8,341 nucleotides of DNA from Caldifarciminota bacterium RBG_13_43_14. Lineage in GTDB: Bacteria; Hydrothermota; Tepidihabitantia; SM23-42. The stretch covers positions 1,966-10,306 of the forward strand of contig MEUM01000140.1 in the NCBI GenBank assembly GCA_001771735.1, in the 5' to 3' direction. This document shows, in pieces, positions 1 to 5,863 of the stretch (position 1 is its first letter; each line of letters begins with the position of its first letter). A program made the translations under genes and the position numbers. Under the pieces are notes generated by a model. That model was not told the DNA's origin. It made no database searches and saw only the letters and a program-made list of their open reading frames with translations.

Positions 1-62
1 TTTCATAGATTTCCATTTCCAACTTTTTAAGTTATTAAGTCTCGCCATGACTTGTGTTAGTA

Positions 63-91
63 TTGACATTAATCATTGCGGTTACTATAAT
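63..91 (+). promoter_or_regulatory. Consensus sigma70-type promoter, leaderless
   Basis: A perfect -35 box TTGACA (63-68) is separated by 17 bp from a perfect -10 box TATAAT (86-91). A transcript would be expected to begin 6 to 8 nt after the -10 box, which is the A of the ATG at 98. The mRNA would therefore have no 5' leader. The promoter lies inside the longer reading frame that opens at 47, so that upstream ATG cannot be the start for this transcript. Confidence 0.85.
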
Positions 92-97
92 CCACGC

Positions 98-1099
98 ATG
101 CGGAGAATACCGTGCATTGCGATTATCGGCGCCGGGCCAGCCGGCATTGCGGCGGCCATTCAATTAGTCCGGTATGGGTATAAGCCAATGCTCTTTGAAA
201 AAAATAAGCCCGGCGGCTTGCTCGGGAATGCATTCAAGGTCGAGAATTATCCAGGATTCCCTGAAGGGTTGTCCGGGATCGATTTTGCAGAAAAATTATC
301 TGCCCATTTGAAAAAATATAAAATACCGGTGATCATGCAAGAAGTGAAATCAGTTGTTCATAAAAAGGGACAATATATTATTGAGGCTGAAAAGAAAATG
401 AAAGCTGATATTCTGGTCATCGCATCCGGCACCAAACCAAAGCGGCTATCACTATCATTGCCGGCCAGATCGCTAAAGATCTTAAGTGAAATATACGCAA
501 TAAGAAACGAAAGGCACAGAACGATTGCGATCATCGGGGCGGGCGATGCAGCCCTGGATTATGCATTGAATTTATGCCGGTATAATAAAGTGATATTGAT
601 CAACCGCCGGGATCAAATTAAAGGATTGTCCGTCTTATCTGAGCGTTTAAAAACAGAGATTAGAAATGGAAGGGTTAAATATCTACGCAATGCCGTTATC
701 ACCAAGATCGAAGATGCTACGGATGGCATTTATCTTTATGTCCGTAGGAACAGCTTAAAGAAATATTTTTGTCATCATGCGGTTCTTGCTATTGGCCGCG
801 AACCGGCGCTTGATTTTCTACCGAGATCTTTTCTAAAACATTTTCCCAATGGAAATCGCTCATTATATTTTATTGGTGATGTTAAAAATGGTGATCTGCG
901 CCAGACCAGCATTGCGATCGGTGATGGGATGAAGGCCGCAATGACGATCAATGAAGTTATAGAATCACTCAATTATTCTAAATTGTTAAAGGGAAAGCCC
1001 AATTTAGATCCCCCTTTGTTAAAGGGAAACCCTAATTCAGATCCCCCTTTGTTAAAGGGAAAGCCCAATTCAAATCCCCCTTTGTTAAAGGGGGAGTAA
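98..1099 (+). CDS. Thioredoxin-reductase-like FAD/NAD(P)H oxidoreductase without the redox CxxC
   Basis: This is a two-Rossmann-fold flavoprotein of the thioredoxin reductase superfamily, 333 residues from the start at 98. The FAD motif GAGPAG is at 11-16, and GGLLGNAFKVENYPGF at 39-54 is typical of the family. A second nucleotide-binding motif GAGDAA is at 147-152, followed by NRRD at 169-172, whose paired arginines fit NADPH binding. The C-terminal FAD motif GDV...RQ lies at 260-269. The active-site CxxC expected just before the second Rossmann motif is absent. The protein therefore resembles the TrxR-like ferredoxin/flavodoxin-NADP+ reductases (YumC type) more than true thioredoxin reductase; its electron acceptor is inferred. 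Start 98 is chosen because the FAD fold begins at residue 6 and a leaderless promoter ends just upstream. Residues from about 297 to 333 are an 11-residue tandem repeat (LLKGnPNsdPP) encoded by a palindromic DNA repeat and are probably not part of the original fold. The radical SAM gene follows after 8 nt. Confidence 0.85.
   Translation: MRRIPCIAIIGAGPAGIAAAIQLVRYGYKPMLFEKNKPGGLLGNAFKVENYPGFPEGLSGIDFAEKLSAHLKKYKIPVIMQEVKSVVHKKGQYIIEAEKKMKADILVIASGTKPKRLSLSLPARSLKILSEIYAIRNERHRTIAIIGAGDAALDYALNLCRYNKVILINRRDQIKGLSVLSERLKTEIRNGRVKYLRNAVITKIEDATDGIYLYVRRNSLKKYFCHHAVLAIGREPALDFLPRSFLKHFPNGNRSLYFIGDVKNGDLRQTSIAIGDGMKAAMTINEVIESLNYSKLLKGKPNLDPPLLKGNPNSDPPLLKGKPNSNPPLLKGE
983..1099 (+). repeat. 33-bp in-frame tandem repeat encoding an 11-aa tail
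   Basis: The motif TTGTTAAAGGG recurs at 983, 1016, 1049 and 1082, an exact 33-bp period (11 codons). There are three complete units and a fourth that runs into the stop codon. Each unit carries the CCCCCTTTGTTAAAGGG palindrome core of the 35-bp element at 1073-1107, so the array looks like amplification of that element's left half. Because 33 is divisible by 3, the reading frame stays open and yields LLKG(K/N)PN(S/L)(D/N)PP repeats at the C-terminus. Confidence 0.9.
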
Positions 1100-1107
1100 G
1101 GGGGATT
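1073..1107 (+). repeat. 35-bp palindromic element between two genes
   Basis: The element consists of a hairpin with a 9-bp stem (TCCCCCTTT 1075-1083, loop GTT, AAAGGGGGA 1087-1095) followed by GTAAGGGGGATT. It contains the TAA stop of the flavoprotein gene (1097-1099) and ends exactly one base before the ATG of the radical SAM gene at 1108. Its G-rich end (GGGGGA at 1100-1105, GGGGGAG at 1090-1096) is the only Shine-Dalgarno-like sequence for that gene, with poor spacing. Diverged copies with the same hairpin-plus-tail layout occur at 7124-7160 and, inverted, at 7165-7200. Confidence 0.8.
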
Positions 1108-2055
1108 ATGAATGAGAACTTAAAGATCATTAAAAAATACGGGAAAGAAGATCTGGCCTATGTTTATCTGGCTGAATTCGGCAGGAATAAATATATTGAG
1201 TTCGTCGAGTCATTGCAGCCGCCCATTCCAAGGGAGAAAAAATGGGTTTTGATTATCTCCTCATCGTTCGGCTGTCCGATCAAATGCAGAATATGCGATG
1301 CCGGCGGACAATATAATGGCAATTTGAACATGCAACAAATTCTTGCCCAGATCGATTTCATGGTCTTGCGGCGCTATCCGGACAGAAATATTCCTTGCGA
1401 AAAATTCAAAATCCAGTTCGCCCGCATGGGCGAGCCCTCGCTTAACCATGCGGTCCTAAAAACATTGAATATCATACCGGATCGATATGAAGCTTCCGGG
1501 CTTATGCCCTGTATATCAACGGTTGCGCCCAGGCAGAGCGTAGATTTTTTTGAAGAGCTTATCGATATAAAAAACCGCCTTTATCCCGGCGGCAATTTTC
1601 AGATGCAGTTTTCGATACACTCTACGAATGAGGAATTAAGAGATGAATTGATACCGATACCCAAGCTCACGATCAATGAGATCGCAATATACGGTTTGCG
1701 CTTTGTCAAAGAGCAGGACCGCAAGATCACTCTTAATTTCGCCCTGGCCCGGGGTTTTGAGCTCAATGCTCGTAAAATGTCCGATATTTTTTCGGTCGAT
1801 CATTTTATGATAAAGATTACACCCTTGAATCCCACTTATAAGGTGGTCGAGAACAAATTCGACAGCTATATTTCCGCGGCCGATCTTGATAAGCATTACG
1901 AAATTGTGGAAGAATTGCGGCAATATGGATTTGAAACACTGATCAGTATTGGAGAGAATGAGGAGAACCTTATCGGCAGCAATTGTGGCCAGTACATTGC
2001 CCGGCATTTAGAGACAAAATTCAAGAGCGAAAACAGCTATACGTATATTAAATAA
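1108..2055 (+). CDS. RlmN/Cfr-like radical SAM protein, divergent
   Basis: A 315-residue radical SAM protein with the 4Fe-4S motif CxxxCxxC at C56, C60 and C63 (FGCPIKCRICDAGG). Several blocks match the RlmN/Cfr methyltransferases: GEP at 108-110, SIHSTNEELRDELIPI at 169-184, KITPLNP at 236-242, and SNCGQY at 291-296, whose C293 aligns with the methyl-carrying cysteine (Cys355 in E. coli RlmN). The second catalytic cysteine, seven residues before the cluster motif (Cys118 in E. coli), is replaced by isoleucine 49. The protein also has only about 45 residues before the core, so the usual N-terminal RNA-binding domain of RlmN (about 384 residues in E. coli) is missing. It is therefore unlikely to be a housekeeping rRNA A2503 methylase, and its substrate is unknown. 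It sits 8 nt after the flavoprotein gene, probably in the same transcript, and that reductase could supply electrons for SAM cleavage (inference). Confidence 0.8.
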   Translation: MNENLKIIKKYGKEDLAYVYLAEFGRNKYIEFVESLQPPIPREKKWVLIISSSFGCPIKCRICDAGGQYNGNLNMQQILAQIDFMVLRRYPDRNIPCEKFKIQFARMGEPSLNHAVLKTLNIIPDRYEASGLMPCISTVAPRQSVDFFEELIDIKNRLYPGGNFQMQFSIHSTNEELRDELIPIPKLTINEIAIYGLRFVKEQDRKITLNFALARGFELNARKMSDIFSVDHFMIKITPLNPTYKVVENKFDSYISAADLDKHYEIVEELRQYGFETLISIGENEENLIGSNCGQYIARHLETKFKSENSYTYIK

Positions 2056-2206
2056 ATACTAAATACGAAATTCTAAATCCCAAACAAATCCTAAATATCA
2101 AATTCCAATTTTAAAACGTTTGGAATTTAATTATTGTATATTAAATATTGTATCATAATTCGCTGACTTTGTTATCTTCTCGTCAATGCTTTATCATTTA
2201 ACGGGG
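2056..2206. other. Non-coding A+T-rich spacer with degenerate CTAAAT repeats
   Basis: No gene is visible. From 2056 to about 2110 the + strand is a purine-rich run of loosely repeated ACTAAATACGAAATTCTAAAT-like words. A similar run in reverse orientation lies at about 7361-7415. AAATTCCAA (2100-2108) pairs with TTGGAATTT (2120-2128) as a 9-bp stem with an 11-nt loop. It could be a weak end signal for the radical SAM transcript, but it has no good U-run. Confidence 0.5.
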
Positions 2207-2265
2207 TAAATCAAACCGCTACGTTTATTTTTCGTTATATTTTGTAGCGGTCGGATTTATCCGAC
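2207..2265. repeat. Large imperfect inverted repeat
   Basis: TAAATCAAACCGCTAC (2207-2222) pairs with the arm at 2244-2259 over 16 positions with two mismatches, leaving a 21-nt loop. The right arm is itself a palindrome (2250-2265), so the region can fold in two mutually exclusive ways. The words GTAGCGG and GTCGGATTTATCCGAC look like a mobile palindromic repeat rather than a unique site. Confidence 0.65.
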
Positions 2266-2271
2266 TTTTTT
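2250..2271 (+). terminator. Rho-independent terminator-like hairpin
   Basis: GTCGGA (2250-2255), loop TTTA, TCCGAC (2260-2265), then a run of six T (2266-2271). The stem is short (6 bp) but G+C-rich and is followed directly by the T-run. It lies between the radical SAM gene and the next promoter and would end the upstream transcript about 200 nt after its stop codon. Confidence 0.6.
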
Positions 2272-2336
2272 AAATTTTTCAATATACACATTATTTCCAA
2301 TCGTTAAGATGTGTCCAAGTTTCTGGTAAATACCTC

Positions 2337-2364
2337 TTGTCAAAAAAGAAATTATGTATATAAT
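2337..2364 (+). promoter_or_regulatory. Sigma70-type promoter, leaderless
   Basis: The -35 box TTGTCA (2337-2342, five of six consensus bases) and a perfect -10 box TATAAT (2359-2364) are spaced by 16 bp. The expected transcription start is at about 2371-2372, the A of an ATG. The -10 box overlaps the first codons of a frame opened by an ATG at 2354, so that start is excluded on this transcript. Confidence 0.8.
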
Positions 2365-2371
2365 TTTGTCC

Positions 2372-2743
2372 ATGACCATGAGTACCATGGATTTGCTTGT
2401 AGCCCAGAACGTATATTCTCTTTCCTGTCAGGCCGCCTTAAAAATCTTCGAGATAGCAAGCCGCTTCCCTCAAGATGGACATAAAGCCTTGCATGATGTG
2501 ATAATATCCACATCCAGTATGGTCTGCGATAATTTATTAAATGCCTGGCAAAACCGTACTAATGATGATATATTCTCGGGCATGCTTGATTCAGCTATCA
2601 TAAATGTCAAGCAGACTAGGCTACATATAGATCATGCCGTCGTTGCCGGTGTGCTTAAATCCGACGATGCAAAGCTTGTCCGAGCGATTTATGAACGTGT
2701 CGATGAAAAAATAAACAATCTTAAGAATCAATCCGGTCAGTAG
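2372..2743 (+). CDS. Four-helix-bundle protein (S23/IVP-like family)
   Basis: A small, all-helical protein of 123 residues from 2372. It matches the four-helix-bundle family first described from proteins encoded in 23S rRNA intervening sequences (TIGR02436-like). Support comes from the RFPQ helix break at 31-34, the amphipathic SMVCDNLLNAW segment at 49-59 in place of the usual SIxxNIAEG, and the later helices FSGMLDSAIINVKQTRLHID (68-87) and a C-terminal helix. Members are widespread and mostly without known function. The glycine of the NIAEG segment is lost here, so this copy is divergent. Start 2372 is chosen from the leaderless promoter; 2378 or 2387 (closest to the family N-terminus) are alternatives. 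The stop codon TAG directly abuts the ATG of the next gene, and the gene heads a four-gene operon. Confidence 0.7.
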   Translation: MTMSTMDLLVAQNVYSLSCQAALKIFEIASRFPQDGHKALHDVIISTSSMVCDNLLNAWQNRTNDDIFSGMLDSAIINVKQTRLHIDHAVVAGVLKSDDAKLVRAIYERVDEKINNLKNQSGQ

Positions 2744-3085
2744 ATGTTCATAATCAATCGACCCCTGAAAAGCTCGGAGATCCTGGCGAAATATAACAAT
2801 ATCTATGGCACGATGATAAAGGCGGTTGTTGATACTGAAAAAAGTATCATGGCGATCGATGATGAGTTACATTCTGATCTGGAATCGTATCTGATCAGCA
2901 GCGGCAGTAGACAGAATAATTTATGGGGGATTAATTTATTCCTCAACAAACCGTTGCCGGAATGGATAGACTATACGGCGTTGATAAATATAAGACCATC
3001 AATGAACAATCGTTCAATGATCATTCAGGATGCAGCGATACAAAAGAAAATTGCCGGGATTGTGTACCGCTTGGTGGAGCCCTGA
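2744..3085 (+). CDS. DUF5674-like protein
   Basis: A 113-residue soluble protein of unknown function. From memory it matches the DUF5674 family. The conserved-looking blocks are KAVVDTEKSIMAIDDELHSD (26-45), LWGINL (60-65) and LINIRPSMNNRS (80-91). Charged, invariant-looking residues (D30, E32, H43, D45, R84, R90) suggest a binding or catalytic site, but no activity is known to me. The ATG follows the previous stop codon with no gap and in the same frame, and no Shine-Dalgarno sequence precedes it. Translation probably depends on termination and re-initiation of ribosomes from the upstream gene. Confidence 0.65.
   Translation: MFIINRPLKSSEILAKYNNIYGTMIKAVVDTEKSIMAIDDELHSDLESYLISSGSRQNNLWGINLFLNKPLPEWIDYTALINIRPSMNNRSMIIQDAAIQKKIAGIVYRLVEP
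3073..3079 (+). promoter_or_regulatory. Ribosome binding site for TTG start at 3086
   Basis: GGTGGAG at 3073-3079 contains the GGAG core, 6 nt upstream of the TTG codon at 3086. It supports using this uncommon start, which follows directly after the TGA of the preceding gene. It is the best-placed Shine-Dalgarno sequence for any gene in the window. Confidence 0.55.
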
Positions 3086-3436
3086 TTGTATAAACTCAAG
3101 TATCATCCGAATTTGACGATCGAACGCTGGAATGATTTTCCCCGTCATAAACGTATCCTTATGATCGCAAATGAATTACAGCGCGCTCTGAATATGATCG
3201 ATAAGAACGATCGGACCGAGTTCCGTAACGCGCTGGAACGCGCTTTTGAACTGCTTGATCTGACCGTAGAAACTACTTCTCGCAGAAACGAGATCCGTGA
3301 GTTGCTGCGGCTTCGGGAGTTAATGGCTCAATCATTCCTCGATGAAAATATTGATCGGTCACCGGTTGAATCAATGATGAATGCTCTTATTTCAATGGAT
3401 AAGACGGCATTTCACCAGTTAGATCAAAATGATTAA
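3086..3436 (+). CDS. Conserved-looking small helical protein, unknown
   Basis: A 116-residue protein I do not recognise. It is predicted to be almost entirely helical and highly charged. Notable segments are W15 and the RHKRILMIANELQRALNMI helix (20-38), ALERAFELLDLTV (49-61) and RRNEIRELLRLRELMAQSFL (66-85). These look like a small helical bundle or adaptor. There is no signal peptide or membrane segment. The start is TTG with a good ribosome binding site. It sits in the same frame as the two genes before it, directly after the TGA, and its 3' end overlaps the next gene by 8 bp. It is clearly in the operon, but nothing in the sequence gives its job. Confidence 0.6.
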   Translation: MYKLKYHPNLTIERWNDFPRHKRILMIANELQRALNMIDKNDRTEFRNALERAFELLDLTVETTSRRNEIRELLRLRELMAQSFLDENIDRSPVESMMNALISMDKTAFHQLDQND

Positions 3437-4403
3437 AAGAATATTAAAAGCTGCGGTAATCGGCGTCGGTAATATAGGTCGGCATCATGCCCGGGTTTAT
3501 GCTGGTCTTGATGGTGTACAACTGGCCGCGGTTGTTGATATCGATAAATATATGGCCCAGCGCCTGGCGGACAAGTATCGATGCAGCTTTTATGCGGATT
3601 ACATAAAAATGATCCGGGAGGAAAAACCCGATCTGGTTACGATCGCAGTACCAACCTCGTTGCATAAAACAATCGCCATCGATCTTATCTCAAGGCGGAT
3701 ACCGATTTTGATCGAAAAGCCGATCGCTGATTCGACCAAAGCGGCCCGTGATATTATCGCGAAGGCGCGGACAAAAAGGTCGATCGTAGCTATTGGTCAT
3801 ATCGAAAGATATAACCCGCCGATTCAAAGACTTAGAGAATTTTTAAAACAGGGGCGTTTCGGCAAAATAATTTCGATCAGCACTAAACGAGTAGGCGTAT
3901 ACCCGCCTCAAATAACCGATGTTGATGTTCTCATCGATCTTGCCGTGCATGACATCGATGTATGTAATTTCCTCCTGGCTGGTAAACCGTATAGTGTTTA
4001 CGCGCGGGCCGGCAAAGCTCTTAATAGCCATCGATATGATTATGCCGATATTTTTCTCAATTATAGATCCGTGGATGTCGTGCTGCAGGTGAATTGGATC
4101 ACGCCGGTAAAGGTGCGTGAACTCACCCTGACCGGCACTAATGCTTACGCTGAATTGAATTATATGCATCAAACCCTCAAGATCTATAATAAAGGTCATG
4201 GGGAAGAGGATGATATTATTAATGTCGAAGAGATAGGTTTACGCAGAGAAGAACCATTAAAGCTCGAATTGCAGAATTTTGCCGATCAAGTAAAAGGTCG
4301 CAATGCCGATATTGTCACCGCCCCAGAAGGCCTGCTGGCATTACAGATCGCCCTGGCCGCGATCAAATCCCACGAACAGAGAAAAATAATAAAAATTAGG
4401 TGA
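3429..4403 (+). CDS. Gfo/Idh/MocA oxidoreductase, UDP-GlcNAc 3-dehydrogenase-like
   Basis: A 324-residue NAD(P)-dependent sugar or sugar-nucleotide dehydrogenase. The N-terminal Rossmann motif is GVGNIG at 12-17. The family's EKP motif is at 96-98 (catalytic K97), and a second catalytic motif DLAVHDID is at 170-177 with H174. GHIERYNP at 123-130 is typical of the subgroup that oxidises the 3-hydroxyl of UDP-GlcNAc (GnnA/WlbA-like), a first step to 3-amino sugars used in lipid A variants or surface glycans. No aminotransferase partner (GnnB-like) lies in the window, so the substrate is an inference. The length is normal for the family. The ATG overlaps the end of the preceding gene by 8 bp, indicating translational coupling. 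It is the last gene of the operon that starts at 2372. Confidence 0.8.
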   Translation: MIKRILKAAVIGVGNIGRHHARVYAGLDGVQLAAVVDIDKYMAQRLADKYRCSFYADYIKMIREEKPDLVTIAVPTSLHKTIAIDLISRRIPILIEKPIADSTKAARDIIAKARTKRSIVAIGHIERYNPPIQRLREFLKQGRFGKIISISTKRVGVYPPQITDVDVLIDLAVHDIDVCNFLLAGKPYSVYARAGKALNSHRYDYADIFLNYRSVDVVLQVNWITPVKVRELTLTGTNAYAELNYMHQTLKIYNKGHGEEDDIINVEEIGLRREEPLKLELQNFADQVKGRNADIVTAPEGLLALQIALAAIKSHEQRKIIKIR

Positions 4404-4405
4404 TT

Positions 4406-4489
4406 AGTGCTTCGCACTGGAAATACGCGACTACGTCGCTGGAATTTAGCCTTCGGCTGGAATTGTCCGCCTCCAGCGGAGGAATTTTT
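4406..4489 (+). repeat. Array of four mini-hairpins with GGAATT linkers
   Basis: Four short perfect palindromes follow the dehydrogenase stop codon: AGTGC-TTC-GCACT (4406-4418), GCGAC-TAC-GTCGC (4427-4439), AGCC-TTC-GGCT (4448-4458) and TCCGC-CTCCA-GCGGA (4466-4480). They are joined by GGAATT-like linkers and begin every 18 to 21 bp. The stems differ completely while the linkers are conserved. The last hairpin can refold as CCTCC-AGC-GGAGG (4470-4482) and is followed by TTTTT (4485-4489). The array may therefore also act as a terminator for the upstream operon. The rest of the gap up to 4583 holds loose TAGTTC-like words and GCGTA repeats. Confidence 0.8.
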
Positions 4490-4547
4490 CGCGTTACGGT
4501 TTTTATAGTTCCTAGTTCTCAGTAATTAGTTCTTACTGTCCGTTGTC

Positions 4548-4580
4548 GATTAGCGTATGGCGTCTAGCGTAGAGCGTATA
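4548..4580. repeat. Degenerate GCGTA repeat
   Basis: AGCGTA-type words recur three times (4552-4557, 4566-4571, 4573-4578), with a related GGCGTC word between. A similar GCGTA-rich stretch occurs at 7036-7110. It is a low-complexity intergenic repeat directly upstream of a promoter, with no coding potential seen. Confidence 0.45.
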
Positions 4581-4583
4581 ATA

Positions 4584-4611
4584 TTGACTTTGCATCGTGT
4601 TATCATATAAT
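4584..4611 (+). promoter_or_regulatory. Sigma70-type promoter, leaderless
   Basis: The -35 box TTGACT (4584-4589, five of six) and a perfect -10 box TATAAT (4606-4611) are spaced by 16 bp. The expected transcription start coincides with the GTG start at 4617, only 5 nt after the -10 box. There is no room for a ribosome binding site. Confidence 0.85.
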
Positions 4612-4616
4612 CATTT

Positions 4617-5753
4617 GTGAAACGCGTTCGTGATATTGCTATTGTTGGTGCCGGCCCGATCGGGTCCTATACCGCATATCAGTTTGCTGAGCGTGGTTAC
4701 ACAGTTAGTTTGTTTGATTCTCAAAAACAAATTGGAAAGGATGTAATATGCGCTGGAGTTATCGGTAAAAGCGCATTTCAAAGATATGACCTGCCGGCCG
4801 AGTCAATTCTTGAGCGCATCAGCTCGGTTAATTTGCTCGCGCCATCCGGGCAGCGGCTCGAATATGATCCTCATGAAGTTTTTGCCTATATTGTTGACCG
4901 TGATGTATTTGATCAAGGGTTGTTCCAGCAGGCAAAAAAATCAGGGGTTGAAATACATCTTGGTAAGAAGATCACTAAATTATCAAAACAGAATAAATAT
5001 TGGGAATTAAAAGCCGGCCGCATTATTTATCGGGCAAAATATGTAATTCTTGCTACGGGCATCAATTTCCAACTTCATCATTGCGCCGGGCTTAGCAAAC
5101 CGGCAAAATTCCTCTATGGCTCTCAGATCGAGCTCCCCGGCATTCATCCTCATAATCTTGTCCATATATATATGAGCCGATCTTTCGCCCCGGGCTCGTT
5201 CGGTTGGGTAGTTCCGGCTGGTAATTCAATTCGAATCGGATTAATACTGTCTCGCAAAGGCAAGAACTGGCTAAAAAAGATGCTTGAACATCTCAAGTAT
5301 TCAGCTGCCGGGATCGACCGTGCGATAAAAGTAAAACCGATCGTTTTCGGACCTATTGCCCGCAGCGCCGGAGATCATATAATCGCCCTCGGTGAAGCTG
5401 CCGGTCAGATAAAGACTACAACCGGTGGTGGAATTTTTTATGGATTATTAAGTTCGGAAATTGCACTTGATAAAATTGAAAAGTCTATTAAAGGAAATGG
5501 TGATCTAATGGATTATGACTTGACCTGGCGCAGTGCTTTTGCATCGGAACTGGATATTGGCGTTCGATTACGCAAGATCGCCAATCAGGTAAACGATAAA
5601 GATATTGAAAAATTATTCGCTTTTGTTAAAAAACATCGGTTCTGGGTTGATCTGCTAATGCCGAGGATCAATTTTGATTTCCATTCGAATTTTATGTATT
5701 TTTGCATTAAGAGCTTCAGTTCCTTGCTCAATATTCGCGAAGAAAAGAATTGA
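4617..5753 (+). CDS. Geranylgeranyl-reductase-like FAD-dependent oxidoreductase
   Basis: A 378-residue flavoprotein of the geranylgeranyl reductase (GGR) family, whose members reduce double bonds of polyprenyl chains in membrane lipids, quinones or chlorophyll side chains. Visible features are the FAD motif GAGPIG (11-16), CAGVIG (45-50), the VDRDVFD segment (93-99), the substrate-channel segment FAPGSFGWVVPAG (190-202) and the late FAD-binding block GEAAGQIKTTTGGGIFYGL (259-277). The chain ends with a helical region lacking clear membrane spans, so it is probably a peripheral membrane enzyme. The start is GTG at 4617. The FAD fold begins at residue 6, so no later start is possible, and the promoter places the transcript start on this codon. 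The gene is followed after 110 bp by a membrane glycosyltransferase, which suggests a shared lipid or isoprenoid pathway (inference). Other halogenase/hydroxylase-like members of the superfamily cannot be fully excluded. Confidence 0.8.
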   Translation: MKRVRDIAIVGAGPIGSYTAYQFAERGYTVSLFDSQKQIGKDVICAGVIGKSAFQRYDLPAESILERISSVNLLAPSGQRLEYDPHEVFAYIVDRDVFDQGLFQQAKKSGVEIHLGKKITKLSKQNKYWELKAGRIIYRAKYVILATGINFQLHHCAGLSKPAKFLYGSQIELPGIHPHNLVHIYMSRSFAPGSFGWVVPAGNSIRIGLILSRKGKNWLKKMLEHLKYSAAGIDRAIKVKPIVFGPIARSAGDHIIALGEAAGQIKTTTGGGIFYGLLSSEIALDKIEKSIKGNGDLMDYDLTWRSAFASELDIGVRLRKIANQVNDKDIEKLFAFVKKHRFWVDLLMPRINFDFHSNFMYFCIKSFSSLLNIREEKN

Positions 5754-5766
5754 TGCTAGGAAAAAT

Positions 5767-5841
5767 CCCTCACCCCAACCCTCTCCCTTTATAAAAGGGA
5801 GAGGATAAAGCCTGGCCTGAGCGAAGTCGAAGGGGTGAGGG
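5767..5841. repeat. Nested palindromic intergenic repeat
   Basis: An outer perfect inverted repeat CCCTCACCCC (5767-5776) / GGGGTGAGGG (5832-5841) encloses an inner 11-bp stem CCTCTCCCTTT (5780-5790) / AAAGGGAGAGG (5794-5804). It also encloses the word CCTGAGCGAAGTCGAAGG (5816-5833), which I recall from dispersed repeats in many unrelated genomes. The size and nesting suit a non-autonomous mobile palindromic element inserted between two genes. There is no U-run, so termination is not obvious. Confidence 0.75.
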
Positions 5842-5863
5842 TTACATGTATCACTGAATTGAG

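Noticed and set aside
47..97. Upstream ATG extending the first flavoprotein by 17 residues
   Set aside because: The extension covers the -35 and -10 boxes, has no homology to the family N-terminus, and the FAD fold begins right after the ATG at 98.
98..1099. True thioredoxin reductase (trxB)
   Set aside because: The redox-active CxxC before the second Rossmann motif is absent.
1108..2055. Housekeeping rlmN
   Set aside because: Lacks the N-terminal domain and the Cys118-equivalent catalytic cysteine despite clear overall similarity.
2354..2371. Upstream ATG for the four-helix-bundle gene
   Set aside because: It overlaps the TATAAT -10 box and would not be on the transcript made from that promoter.
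3843..4199. 118-codon reading frame on the - strand
   Set aside because: Lies wholly antisense to the catalytic domain of the Gfo/Idh/MocA gene and has no start signals or family resemblance.
4786..5010. 74-codon frame inside the GGR-like gene
   Set aside because: Same strand but out of frame with a well supported protein; the translation shows no conserved features.
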